Shown piece by piece: positions 24,659 to 44,300 of a DNA stretch of 64,000 bases (positions within the stretch are counted from its first letter, which is position 1; each line of letters begins with the position of its first letter). The position numbers and the translations under genes are program-made. This DNA is from Palaemon carinicauda (Eukaryota; Arthropoda; Malacostraca; Decapoda; Palaemonidae): contig NC_090744.1 in assembly GCF_036898095.1 (NCBI RefSeq), positions 102,258,331-102,322,330 of the forward strand, in the 5' to 3' direction. The notes beneath the pieces are model-generated. The model had not been told where the DNA came from and searched no databases. It was given only the letters and a program-made list of their open reading frames with translations.

Positions 24659-25310
24659 ACGTTCCTTCTGACCCAACCTTCACTCACACGTTCCTTCTGA
24701 CACTACCTGCACTTACACAATCCCTCTGACCCTATCTGCACGGGCACACTCCTGACCCTACCTCTATTTACATTTTCCTTCTAGCGATACCTACGCTTAC
24801 ACATTCCTTCTAGCCTTGCCTGCACTTATACATTCCTTCTGACCTTATTTGTACTTATACGTTCCCCTTGACCTTACCTATACTTGTCTGGTTCTTCTGA
24901 CACTACCTGCCCTTGTACGTTCCTTCTGACACTACATGCACTTGCACGTTCCTTCTGACACTACTTGCACTTGCACGTTCCTCCAGACATTACCTGCTCT
25001 TGCACGTTCTTTCTGATCCTATCTGCACTTACACATTCCCTCTGACCTCACCTGGACTAGCACATTCCTTCTGACCCTATGTAAACTTACACGTTCCGTC
25101 TGTCCTTACCTGCACTTACATGTTACTTCCGACCTTACATGCACTTGCACGTTCCTTCTGACCTTACCTGCACTTTCACATTTCTTTTGACCCTCCTACA
25201 TGTACACGTTCCTTCATACCTTACTTGCTATTACATGTTTCTTTTGACCCTACCTGTACTTGTTCCTTCTAACCCTCCTGCACTTTCACGTTCTCTCTAC
25301 TTTAACTCCA
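24659..25310. repeat. Minisatellite, period about 30 bp
   Basis: About 22 diverged copies of a unit close to GTTCCTTCTGACCCTACCTG plus CACTTACAC. Copies differ by substitutions and small indels throughout, with no constant/variable alternation, so it is not a CRISPR array. Confidence 0.92.

Positions 25311-28648
<3,338 letters not shown>

Positions 28649-28724
<76 letters not shown>
28649..28724. repeat. (CT)n microsatellite
   Basis: Uninterrupted CT run of about 76 bp. Confidence 0.97.
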
Positions 28725-28728
<4 letters not shown>

Positions 28729-29423
28729 GTTGTGCAAGTATTGAGTGACTGGTGCGAGATTCTTGTGAGATTCTTATGGAGAATAGGTCGTTATTCTGCA
28801 TATTTCCCTTCAATAAATCATGTCCCAAGGGGGAAAAGGGAAATACGTTTTTTTTGTCAGCATTTCCGTAGATGAATCAGACAAAGATTTTTAGTTACAG
28901 CTTTTCATGTTGATGTATACGAATCAGGATTGTAGGTTTTTCATATAGAATTAGGGTAGTTTTTGCATTGTAATTTACGTATAGTAGCTTTTGAAGAAAA
29001 TTCCTTTAATCACGTAATAAGGTGAAAAAATCCTCTATCCATTTAGTAATCACAGCGTTCAAACTTTGAAGTTTCCTGTTAAAAAAAAAAAAAAAAAAAA
29101 AAATTCCCCAAGATTGTAGACTCCTCAGCTTCAGACGAAATAAAGAAAAAAAATAACAATTTTAAGTTTTTGAAATAGCTCGTGTTAGAAACTCAAAATA
29201 TACTATCGAGTAAAAAAAAAGGGACATTTGAAGTTTTAGTATATTCTAAATTTGAGTTTTATTTTAACATAGCTACGTTTCTAAGTTATAAGTTTAGCTT
29301 TTGATATGACTTTACAAAAAAAAATAGTTTTCAAAAATAAAATCTTTTCTCTATTTTGAAGTTTTTAAGTATTAATTGTGTGATTTGCTAGACTAAGTTG
29401 AAAATCATATAAATAAGCAAATA
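28725..29423. other. No gene seen
   Basis: AT-rich, with an A run at about 29081-29102. Confidence 0.5.
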
Positions 29424-32249
<2,826 letters not shown>

Positions 32250-33450
32250 AAATGTACAACAATAAATAGCATAAAACAATATTTCAAAAGTTAAAATATA
32301 TATATGAATATTTTGTTGCAAAACGTGGGGTCTACTTAAAGTACCGTTGCATACGAAAAATTGTATGGACGAAAATACTAAGATACAAGAGCTTGAGTAT
32401 TGAACGACTATGGAAAAAGTGACATAACACTAGTAGTAGCATAACTACTTATATTGAATCGAGTTAGATGACCAATATTTTGACGTTAGTAATATGGTCT
32501 TTACTGATTACTAGTCATAACTCGGTTGAATTATAGAAAGAGTTGTTAACGGTTCATTCATCATATTGAGTACAAGACATTCGAATTGATAATTAGAATC
32601 GGCTTCATCCATAACGGAAATGAGATGTCTTGGGTAATCCTGGGTTTTAGCAATGGAAGACTAATTCTTAACCCCTATAACAAATGGTAGAGCCTACGAT
32701 TTTGTTCATTTTCAAAATTGATATCGATAGATAAGACTGGTTTTACATAAGAGCTCGACTCCGAAAATCTACTGCTCAGTAAACTAGTCACAGAAATGCT
32801 CCATTTGACCCACTAAGGCATGCAGTCTCTCTATGACTGCCATTGGTATCAATATTACCAATAATGTGAGCCTGTGCAAATAAAATTAAGCTTTTAAGGA
32901 AATAGTATACTGAACAAAGGTTGCTCCGAGTATATCTCTCTCATACAAGACTAGACTTGCCTTTCTATGAAAGTTTTGAGAAATTAACAAAATCATAGGC
33001 TTAAGCATCTCTTATGGGAATAGTAAGAAATGAACCCCTTTGCTAAACCCAATATTGCTCAATTTACGATGTCTCATATCCGTTATGAATAGAGGAACTG
33101 ATTTTAATCAGCTGTGCAAATGTCTTATTACCGATATCATGAATGAACCTTTCCCAGCTCTTACTATTATGAACATACGATATGACTTAAGTATTCAGTA
33201 AAGCCCATATTACTAAAGTCAAAATATTGGCCATATACCTTTACTCATTCATTATATGTAGTTATACTAATAGCAGTGGCATGTCACATTTTTTTTTAAA
33301 TTATCATTCAAGACTCAAACTCTTGTATATTAAAGTATTTTCGTCCATACCAATTCTTCTTATGCAATAGATCTTATCAAATAGCTCCCTATTATTTACA
33401 ACAAATATTTGAAATAATCATTCTAAACAATGTACAGTTATGATTTATAC
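32250..33450. repeat. Large imperfect foldback (inverted repeat)
   Basis: The left arm (about 32250-32800) pairs with the right arm (about 32860-33450) around a short centre. Matching blocks in order: GTATGGACGAAAATACT (32362 and the complement near 33345), CCAATATTTTGACGTTAGTA (32471 and near 33225), GGTTCATTCAT (32550 and near 33145), CCATAACGGA (32610 and near 33080), and TCAGTA...ACTA (32777 and near 32910). Identity looks like roughly 70-75 percent, so it is old. It could be a foldback element or an inverted duplication. No ORF. Confidence 0.8.
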
Positions 33451-33514
33451 AATCATCTCAAGTATCAACTGAGTTTTAATTATTAACATTTGTATCAATA
33501 AAATCCTGAATGAC

Positions 33515-33668
33515 GAAACAGTATCTTATTGTATATAAAAGCAACTGGTTTTAAGCATTTGATATCCGCTTTGTTACCTAAATGGGAAGAAACATAGTAT
33601 CTTATTGTAAATAAAAAGCAATTGGTTTTAAGCCATTAATATCTGCTTTGGTACCCAAATGTGAAAAA
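33515..33668. repeat. Two-copy tandem duplication, about 75 bp
   Basis: Copies begin AGTATCTTATTGTATATAAA and AGTATCTTATTGTAAATAAA and both run to ACC(T/C)AAATG. An inverted relative (GCTTAAAACCAGTCAATAGA) lies at about 34468, so the repeat family extends past the foldback. Confidence 0.8.
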
Positions 33669-34782
33669 CCCATAAACTACCACTTTCAATTCATATCCTA
33701 TTCATGTGAAGTTATTTTCATAGATTTTCAAAGGAATTCTACCTATAAAAGCAATGTTGGTGCGTTTGAAAGATACAATCCATATTTCTATGACAAATGA
33801 AATTTTAAGCCAAAAAATTACCTTCTAAATCCGTAAATGTTGTAATTTTAAAATTACCACCCTTTAAGATACCCCTTTAAAATTCTACGTTAGAAAGAAT
33901 ATCGCAGGCATTGACTAAATTGCTTCAAGAAACTCATAATGGTTCTTTTTTTAGCTTCCCTAAAGGTAATTATTTCTCTCATTGCCCTAAATAATACACC
34001 ACCACCTGAAATTTTTTTTCTTCCCTCAAAAGCATTGCCTTAGGTGAAATTCCTCCATTCCTAAATCCCCCAGTTTAGCTTACTTATCAAGAGCCAGATG
34101 TGTCTGAGCATTCTCTCTACTAAATATTAACCTTAACCCTTTCATTGGGTAGGTTATTTGTACCTACTCTTAAGCCTTTCAGGAATTATCTTGATATTTT
34201 ACACAAACCCCTTTAAGAACATCCACTTTAAGAGATATTCCGTGAATGTTGATTTAAAAATACCTCACTGATGGTCTTCTCTTAAGACTATAATTGAAAA
34301 ACTAATGCTTCCTTGGAACTCAAATCTAAATACTATTGCTTTAATAAAAACTTTTATAAATCTAATAGTTAAATACTCCAACCTATACCTTATCAACTAT
34401 ATAGGCTATATTCTATAGTAGAGCACGAGACGGTTAATTGCATCTCTTATATGAAGAATATGCAATGCTTAAAACCAGTCAATAGATTTTATCCTTTTAG
34501 TAACAATTTCGTCATTCTAATGATTTAAAAAACAAATGTTCGTACATTGGATTGATGAAAATAGAATAAATGGGATTTCCAACTGCAAATAAGCATTTAT
34601 AATGTTATATATGACCAGAATAATTAAGATATTTATATTTTTTTGTTTAACTATATAATTTAATGAAAATTACTAACAAGTATTTGATATGAAACTGTTG
34701 GATTAAACTCACAAAGACCTTGTGGAATATATTTCTAAACAGTCTAACTTATTTTAAAGCATTTATTTATTGTGAATTTAAC

Positions 34783-34784
<2 letters not shown>
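33669..34784. other. No gene seen
   Basis: AT-rich. It contains the inverted relative of the preceding repeat near 34440-34530. Confidence 0.45.

Positions 34785-34869
<85 letters not shown>
34785..34869. repeat. (GA)n microsatellite
   Basis: Uninterrupted run of about 85 bp. Confidence 0.97.
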
Positions 34870-34872
<3 letters not shown>

Positions 34873-35243
34873 TGTTAGCCTTCTAATTTTTACCATTATT
34901 ATTCAAGAGCTTAAATACACTGATTCTCTTCAGGAATATCCATAATTATTATTCTATTTGAGATTGCCTATGCTTCCCTTTACACATGAATATATGATTA
35001 GTTGCTTGCACAATATGTAAACCTATTTAACAAATAATGAAATCTTTACAGAGCATACTTTGTTTCCTTTTGTTTAACAAATTCATGATCTATGCTACTT
35101 TGTTCTATTTTGCTTAATTGAAATATATAATCTATTCTACTGTGTTTTTTTTTTTTAACTGAAATATATGAAGAAATTAGGTTATTGTTCTCTTTTGTTT
35201 AACTGCAATATATAAAAAAACTATTCTACTTTCTCATTCGTTC

Positions 35244-35787
<544 letters not shown>

Positions 35788-36454
35788 AACTGAAATATAT
35801 AAAAAACCTATTCTAGTCCAGAACTTTTGATAAAATTTTCTGTTAAGCAAGATGCTAGTCATTAGAGCAAGGAGGAAGGAAATAGGACGGTTATTTCGCA
35901 ACATTAAGCCAAATTTATCAATTACTTTTGTTTACTTCTCTTATATAGTTATAATAACAATAATTTTACATGATTTGATTTTTAAAATATCAGCTACTTC
36001 GACCTACCCCCAAAGATGTGACTGAACAGCAATGGCAAGATGTTGCTAATGTGATAGTCGATTTTTTTTGTCATGTAGCACATCTAAGAAATCTGCTTAA
36101 ACCTTTCAAGAGAATATATGCCTAGCTTTGGCGTTGTGTAAGAGAAAATTCAAATATAGTTGCTAATGATTAGAGAACAGTTTTGAAAGAGACACATCAA
36201 AGTAGTATATACATAGACAAAGATGAAATGCTAGTTAAGATAACTAGATGTAGGTTATATTCACATGCAATTAATGTACTTTAACTCCATATTGTCGAAT
36301 AAATTTGATTATCTTGCAAAAAGATTAATATCAATTTCCCTTCAGTCACATTTAGTTAACTTGTTTACAGTACTTTACAAAATTTTAAACACTGATACAA
36401 TCTATATGTTAACAGGTCTAGAGGAAATTGACAGATGATTTAACAACTAGATAA
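35788..36454. other. No gene seen
   Basis: AT-rich unique DNA. Confidence 0.45.
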
Positions 36455-37234
36455 GGAGTGCGACTCACGACTGGTTGGACTCTTGGAAATTCAGATTATA
36501 TCACTTTTGACTAGGAGAACGTCTATATTTCATGTTTCAAAGTTTTATTAATGAAAACTACTAGTTTTATTCCTGGGAAGTCCTTTTCGCATATTAGTGC
36601 AAGCATGTCGGGCCCCGCACGCAACTAATTCCTGATATATGCAGTTATTTACTTCATTTTTATTACAAACAGGAAAATTTTGTTTTCGTTTACCATGAAA
36701 AGCGAGATTCTCATTTTTTATAATGATAGGGTACGCGTCATCCGTTTTCTTTCATTAATAGGGAATCTATATTCTTATAATCTATCGTGTTAAATAAAAT
36801 TAAGCTAAAATGTTATGTTCATATATAATAAAGTCTAGTCAGTCTATCTTTAGAAAAACTTTGAAGATCGTTTTCTCAAAACTTGAAATTTTCGAATAAG
36901 TATTGCATATATATTTTCCGTATTGATCGATTTTTTTTTTTTTTTTTTTTTTTTTGCAATTAAAGCATGGAACGACGGGAAATTTTATTGGCTACAGTCT
37001 GGATAATCACTTTTATGAAAATCGAAAAACTTTCCCATGAAAAATGTCTCGACTCAATTTGCCTCCTATACATTGTTAAAATACATCAAATTAAAATTTT
37101 ATAGAAAAAAAAATAAATCTCTTTCCAGATTTATTCATTAGATCGAGAAACAAAAGAATTATTTAGGGTTTCAAGCCAAATTGTACCCATCAAATAAAAA
37201 AAATAATTGTTTCAATTTGGCCGAGTCGCACTCC
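36455..37234. mobile_element. Possible MITE
   Basis: A 12-bp perfect inverted repeat, GGAGTGCGACTC at 36455-36466 and its complement at 37223-37234, bounds 780 bp of AT-rich non-coding DNA. The ends are G+C-rich compared with the surroundings. I could not define a clear target-site duplication, and the match does not extend inward. Confidence 0.35.
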
Positions 37235-40200
37235 ATTAGTCTCAATTGGTTGTTAATATTCAATTTCCTCCTTTTTGGAAAACATTAACAATATTACATA
37301 ATATATCACTCCATTTATCATTGCCTACAATAATGCCGGTTAATCATTTCCAGAGGTATTAGGATTTCATTATCATTTGGTATATTTGAATTCACTGCCA
37401 ACTAGTTCCCAGGCGTCTAAACGAATGATTGAAGCTTATCATCAAATAATAATTAGGAAATTCTAATCTGAACTTGAATAATGAAGCAAGTCGGACAGTG
37501 GTTGTTCTGGACCCAATTAAGTAAAATTCGAGTGTTTAGAATAGAAAAAATTCCATAACGTACTTTTCACATAAAATTAAATACTAACTTTAATTAGTTT
37601 GAAGTGCACTGAGTTTTTAAAGACTATAGAGAATAAAATACTTTTTACTAGTGATTAAAAGTATATAGATTAGATGATTAAATTCTTAGCTTCATTAAAT
37701 AAAGACACTTTGATAAACTTGAAATAATCTGGCAATATCGTTGTTGTAAAAAATTTATATTAGATGTCTACTGTAACTTTACTTTTTACATCTTCAGTTG
37801 ATGAAATATTGTTATAAGAATTTATATTAGATTATTTACAGTAACTTTATTAATTTCTATATCTTCAAGTTAATGTTTGCTTTAAACCTATGGGATATAA
37901 ATGGAGTGACCATCATAACACACAACGCCTAAACTCTCAATAACTCTGGTCAATTGAACATTTCAAGATACTAATAGTTCTGTAATAGTATTTCTCATAA
38001 GGACATTTTAATAGCCCCCACAAACGTTTGATGATAGACTGGTGCTGCTCCTCTTGAAATTAGAAATTACTCAAACTTGTTTTGTCTTCCTCGGAAACTT
38101 TTTGGATGTTTTCTTTAGTAAATCTCGGCCTATTCGCTGATTACCTTCACCTTGGTATAATTAAGAATGTCTCATAATACTCGGTGTAATTCTCTTCGGT
38201 TTAGTAACCTCTTTTGATGATTCTAGTCTGAAACATAAATGAAAGATGTAAATGTGCAGATATGTCTTATTCAAATATTTTGCTGTTCATTTCAATATCA
38301 AGAATTTACTTTGGGAAAATATTCTACATGACAAGCTACAAAGAATATAAACTATTCTAATGTATTAAATATAAAATAACAGAAGGACAAACTAGATATA
38401 TCCATGATATCTATAATAATAAATAATACAACCGATAGCCTGTCTTGTGATGTGAAAAAAGTATTACTTCCTAAATCCTAACTCAGAAATACTTCAATAC
38501 AATAGGTCTAATTTAATCACTGGCCTTGGGTAATCCACTGACTAACAGGAGCTCCCATAATTCTTCGAGCTATATAAACCATAATTCCCTTAATGAAACA
38601 TTCTACCTCACACCACAGAGGAGACCTGGTCACGCACGTACACTAACAAAATATCTAAAATTAAAAAAAAAAGTTTTGTATAAATGCTGGACAAAAATAA
38701 AATTTATTGATACGGTAACAGTTTCAGGTGTAGAATATTACTTAGTATGCAACAGTATTGTGTTGTGCGTATGTAGTGCTTATACTCTTAACAGGAAAAA
38801 AACGACCTGCCAAATTTCTATATTTATCAAGTATCACACTCCTAATTTAAATGACATACTAAATTTTCATTATATATTATATGGATCCTACATAAACTAA
38901 CTCCAGCTATCCTATCACATCAGTTAATGTAAACGGACTTTCTGGTTAACCTTCAATCATTGAACCAGCTTATTTCCCCGAAATTCATCCTCTCTCTTAC
39001 ATAGCCTTGAACTGTGGAAAACTTATCACATTCGCTCCGACTCACTATTATAGTCTCAAATACTTCATTGACAAGCATATTCAACGTTATTATTTTTGAC
39101 TAAATGGGTATACCTCATTCATGGACTAACTTATAATACTATGAAAATGACAACCAGGTGTAACCGGAGTCACGTCTTTTAACATTGATGAATACAACAC
39201 AATTATTCCTTTTGCCAATGATTAACCAATGTCACCTTAAATCAATGAAAAATGTATCCTGCCGTTATCCACCATTGGCTGATTATCCTGCCTTAGTCCC
39301 TTGACCAACCTATCATTGTCTAATAGAATTACTAATCTTACTTTACATCAACTAACAAATCAATAATTGTTTTAACAGTTATTTTTACATAACCGAATCT
39401 TTAGCAAGTCGAAATAACTCACGAGTTCTCTCTATTGACCTTAGTATTAAATACATTGAATATCCAATCCTGATATGGATTACCGATTTTCCAGCATTAC
39501 CTTAAACGTTTAAAAACCAAACATACGTACAAGCGAAATATGCCTTAATTCTAGAACGAAAATTATAGTAATTGACTGAAATCTGAATTGAATATCCTAT
39601 CCCAATACACTCTCATTGACGAGCCAATCGCTAATTAAAAATATAAATTCTAGCTCAATCTATTGTGAACCCAATATTACTATAACAATAACAGGTCATT
39701 CAAAAAATATGAAATTGAGCCTAACCCATTAATAAAAAAAGAATAACCGTGTCCATCAATCAAAATCCAAGATAAATCTGTTGACTAGATTTGCAGCCAA
39801 ACCAATGACTTGAATCTCTCGAGTCCAACCAGTCACAATCTCTCAAAATAAAACCATGAGTTAAACCCAAAGTCAAGCACCTGATTGAGTCTCTCAAAAC
39901 TCAAACCCCTAACTACAATCTCAAATCAATTCACTGGGTTAAAAATCTAATTCAAGCCACTGACTGATAAATCCTACACTAATCCACAGATTAAAACATT
40001 CTTAATCTAAAGACTAAGAAAAAGTAAGGTCAGATATTTAGTTAAAATCACAAGTCAGTCCACTGACTTAAATGAATGTATACTGAAATTTTAAATTAAC
40101 TAAAATCTCAAATTGATACAGTAGTCATATCCCTTTCTAAAACAAGTCAATCCACTACCTTAAAACTCAGGTCCATCCACCTACTAAAATCTCAAGTCTT

Positions 40201-40239
40201 TTCACCTATTCCAAAATCTAAGTCAATACAAAATTTTAT
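37235..40239. other. No gene seen
   Basis: AT-rich. About 39770-40200 has loosely repeated phrases around CAAGTCAATCCACTGACTTA and AAAATCTCAA, probably an old tandem repeat. Confidence 0.4.
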
Positions 40240-40395
40240 AGACATTTGTATTTTTCCTAATTATACAAACTTCATTCCTTCAATAGGACTATGCATTTCG
40301 TTGAGCTGGAATCGGATTTTAAAACTTTAGTGAGGTGAAGGTTGTTACTACTGTATGGCGGGAAGCACCGCCCACCTAACAGGCCACCGAGCTCA
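40240..40395 (-). repeat. D 3' inverted terminal repeat
   Basis: Contains CATTTGTATTTTTCCTAATT, CCTTCAATAGGACTATGC and the inner block CACCTAACAGGCCACC. The same blocks occur inverted at 45285-45405. Confidence 0.7.
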
Positions 40396-40461
40396 AACTT
40401 TGACCTTTGACTTAAACCTAAGGCTTGGAGTGACTGACGTGAGAAGTGTCACTGGACTTAC

Positions 40462-40560
40462 CTAGTTTGTATATTATAGTAAAGAAAGATACATATTACT
40501 TTAAAACTTATGTGTTTATACATGAATACAAAACCTTATCATTTAATAGATTTATCCAGA
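40462..40560 (-). repeat. D internal complementary region
   Basis: The first part (AGTTTGTATATTATAGTAAA...) is complementary to the 40240 end. The second part (TACATGAATACAAAACCTTA, then ATTTAATAGA) is complementary to the 45405 end. The two parts abut near 40508. Confidence 0.7.
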
Positions 40561-41040
40561 GGAGGAAGTTTCTACAGCCAATGGGCCAATTCATTTTCCC
40601 AGCAAATGTCAAGGCAATTCTCTTCTGTATACGATGAAAAGATAGTACTCTTGTCAATCTCCTAACACCCTGTATATGAATTGATGCGGATTTAAATGTA
40701 GGTCACTACCAGGGAGAGGTAGACGCTCGAGGAAGAACCTATATCAGAGGAGGAATTAGTCATTATGAGAACTTGGGTGCATACATTTGTCCATCCTCTC
40801 CTTGTCTGGGATATTGGGGAGATCCTTTAAAAAGAACTAATACTAATTAAAGTTGTCCAATACAGGAAATGATAGACTGCTGCACCCCAAGGAAGTGGAA
40901 GAGAATAGGTAAAAAGGACAGTTGATCTTTACTCCATCTCTAGACATATGCCACTACCTTTCTTGACCTGTAAAGAAGGTTTTCTATAAGGCATTTTAAG
41001 CAATTCATCATCATCATCATCTCCTACACCTATTGCTGCA

Positions 41041-41424
41041 AAGCAATTACTACCATGCAAAGGATATCAGGATCCACTGACTTGTGTGTAGGCTATTTCT
41101 ATAGGTAATGGACAGAAGATTTAGACATTTTCTGACTTGTCTTCAAGAAACTGTCAGGGGTGCAATTCTTGAAGACAAGTAAGACAGAAAATGCCAGTCT
41201 TCTCTGTCAATTACCTATAGTAATAGCCTACACACGAGTCAGTGGATCGTGATATCCTTTGCATGGTAGTAATTGCTTAACTCTCATAGGAAATGAGATT
41301 TAAGCAATTACTACCATTCATAGGATATCATGATCTGCTGACTTTTGTGCAGGCTATTACTATAGGTAATGGACAGAGAAGATTTAGATATTTTCTGACT
41401 CCATTGTCTTCACGAATTGCACCC
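41041..41424. repeat. Hairpin repeat with a third direct copy
   Basis: A unit of about 115 bp starting AAGCAATTACTACCATGCAA occurs at 41041, again inverted ending at 41280, and a third time directly at about 41301-41424. The arms meet near 41160 around CTTGAAGACAAG, so 41041-41280 could fold into one long hairpin. A (CAT)n CTCCTACACCTATTG fragment precedes it. It interrupts the recombinase end of element D. It is probably a MITE or foldback insertion. Confidence 0.85.
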
Positions 41425-43659
41425 ATGACAGTTTCTCATTGGATAGATCCAGTATATCTGGCTATGTGGACGAATCTGGTATTGTCCTTTTGTCTCCTTG
41501 TCTGCAGGAAAAGCAAGTCTGATTGTCCAACAACGCCAGAAAGAAACCGAATTCTAGAAGGAATCATAGTGTTTTCCCAGAAAATGGAAGCAAGTAATTT
41601 TATGTAAGAGATGAAGTTTTGAGGTTCACAAATGTCTGGGTTCTAGGTCACGAACAAGAACTCCTGAGCATAGACAAAGTTATGTCGTTTCATTCTTCCT
41701 TCATCAGGCCTCGGCTAGCAGAGGACACTCTTGAGGGTCAAAGCTTTCACTGTCCGTTATCGGGAAGATGGTTGAGAAATTTATTCAAGGCAAGAATGCA
41801 ATCAGAAAGTTCTAAGGACATAACATAAAAGGAAGACCTTACGCAGAGATAGCTCAGACTTGAAGTTAGGATGAAGTAGCAACCATAAGTTATGTAACTC
41901 AAAAGTTAGTAATGAACAGATGATGAGCAATACAACTGTGAGGTGTCTGAATAGAACGTGGAAGACCAATCTTACAGAAACTAGACTGCACTAGGAATGA
42001 TAGGGTGCATACAGATCAGTGGTGATATGGCAGACTTAAATCGGGTAGATCATATGTGCAGCATTAATGCCAGTAGTGATCATGCTGTAAGATGTCAGCT
42101 GGGATAAAACAATCTATCAACGGTATTACATTCACACTGCCTCCTGATCGTACTCTCCACCTCGCTGCTCCTGCTGAGCTGTCGCTTTTTAAACACTTAA
42201 GAGGGAAAGAAATGAAGACAGCCCCTAACAACCTTCAGAAGGATGAGCATGGATGATTTCATATGGGGCCTCACTGTGATAGCAAGGACGAGAACACCTG
42301 TGCCATATACCAAACCATATCATCTGGGAATAAGGTGTTCTCAATTACGATACTTAATCTCACATACGAGGTGGGAACATAGCGATAAGAGCGTCTACAA
42401 ACAAATACATTTACAGGATTCTTGGCGATTCTCTAAATGTTCTTTGTAGCACTGGAGTCACCAAAGTGTCCTGGGAATACCCTAGGTTAGTCAAGGGTCA
42501 ATGGGGCCTTCCAACATCCTGACTAGTACCTTGTACTGAAACCTATTCTTGAGGATGGAGTGTTCCTAATATGAACCTCTTATGAGGCAATAAATTTTAG
42601 GATCATATCTCCCAGAAGATACATTACCGGGACTTGCCTGGGCTTGGCATCTCTAAAGCATTTTGGTGTGGAAGATGGACAAGGGCAGGTGCTATTGTCC
42701 TAAATCTATTAAAGGCCTAACCTGCATTGACTGTGGTTAGTCTCACAAGAAATCTTGCGCTGAAAGTATTATCCTAAGTTCATGTGCCCTGTACTAAAAC
42801 CCATTCTCAGGAATGGTTAGATTGGTTCAACGATAGTCCTCCCTCGAAACTATGCAGAGGAGGGGCACTGTCTGACACCTGGTTCAATAAGTGCCCCAGA
42901 GACTAAATTGCTCTTCCTCCTCAAGGCAGGACATCTAGAATCCTGGTAAAGGGCAAAGAAGAAGAAAAGGGAACAAGTGAGGTGAGAGGGGAAAGCAAGT
43001 GCATATGCCTTAGTTCCCTCTTTCAATCATGCAGAATTGTGGAGTTTCAGTGTGGTATAGCTGTTAATTGCTCTCGGTACGACTGGTCAGCTAAGACTAT
43101 GAGATGATGATGTCTCAATCACTACTTGGACGTCATATTACAATTCTGCTATTAAGGTAATATCAACCTGTAAGATTTCTAAAGCCCCTGACGAAGAACA
43201 GGAAGAGGGCGGAGCACTTTATCCCAATCAAAGGGCATGCACTCCTTCCCGTATGGGGAAGATTAATAGAAAGAGCTATGTACTGAAACAACTCTGTGTT
43301 AACTACGTTCCCAGTACATACTGCTGCTCCTAGTATGAACCACTGTATTGGGACAACAAGTTCTTTGAGCAGTACATACCATCCTTGGACTGACCACATA
43401 TGCCGCAGCAATACATAGGAGCACTAAGACATGGTAACTGCAATTAGGGAAGAGAGACACATCACCAAATGATAAAATGGAACTTGGTGGTAACAAGTCC
43501 AAGAAAGTGCAAGTATGCATCAAACCCATTTTCGTGGAAGCAGTGCACATCAAACCTGGTTTCATGGAGGCCTATTGGTAAAGGCTGTATGTATGTATGG
43601 GAGACCTTGGGTGTCCCAGCACTCAAGTTGTGGTTCATTGAGATTCCATGCATAGAGAT
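41425..43659 (-). other. Eroded interior of element D
   Basis: By position relative to E1 and E2 this should hold recombinase, RNase H and RT sequence, but I could not find their motifs. A duplicated phrase (CTTGTACTGAAACCTATTCT near 42530 and CCTGTACTAAAACCCATTCT near 42790) is the only structure seen. Confidence 0.4.
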
Positions 43660-44300
43660 CTAGCACATGGGATCTATCGGGAAGGGTTTGGGGTAATGGA
43701 AGTCTAGATTATGGGGATCCAGCATGTAAGGTTCAGTTTCATGGGGATCCAGCATGTAGGGTTCATGTTGGTTGGGATTCAGTGCGTAGGGTTCAGGTTA
43801 ATGGATATCTAGCACATGGGGTTCAGCACTTAGGATTCAGGCTTTGGAGATCTTGCTTGTAGGGGTAAATCAAGTGGAAACAGAGGCCATGGAACCCAGT
43901 GCCAGGGACATACTGTATGGCAAGGGGATCCACATGTGGAGACCTAGCGTGTAAAGCCTATTAGGTGTGATTCTCTAGAGTATGGAGATGTAGCTGGTGA
44001 CAGCTACAAGGGATAACCTTGCCCATACAGACAAAAGGTAGGACAGTCAGACAACACAAGCTTGGAGACCTAGCACGTACACATGAAAGACAGTAATTTT
44101 AGTATGTATTCGTATGGAGTCCTTGCACTTGTGTGTTTACAGTAGTACAAGAAAAAAGTGTATGGTCAGAGACCCTATGTGTAAAGACCTTAATTATGGA
44201 GTCGTCTCACGTGAGTACCTTGCACATGGACATCAAGTGCATAGAGACTAAGCATATGGGAACTTGAGCTGCAAAGCCTTTAACATCTCTAGCCATAATA
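43660..44300 (-). repeat. Degenerate short repeats in D, gag position
   Basis: Phrases such as GGGGATCCAGCATGTAAGGT, GGGATCCAGCATGTAGGGTT and GGATATCTAGCACATGGGGT recur about every 36 bp, then become irregular. They lie 1.1-1.75 kb from the element's 5' end, similar to the gag minisatellite in E2 (1.7-2.7 kb). Confidence 0.65.

Noticed and set aside
24659..25310. CRISPR array
   Set aside because: Eukaryotic context, and all positions of the unit drift; there is no constant repeat with unique spacers.
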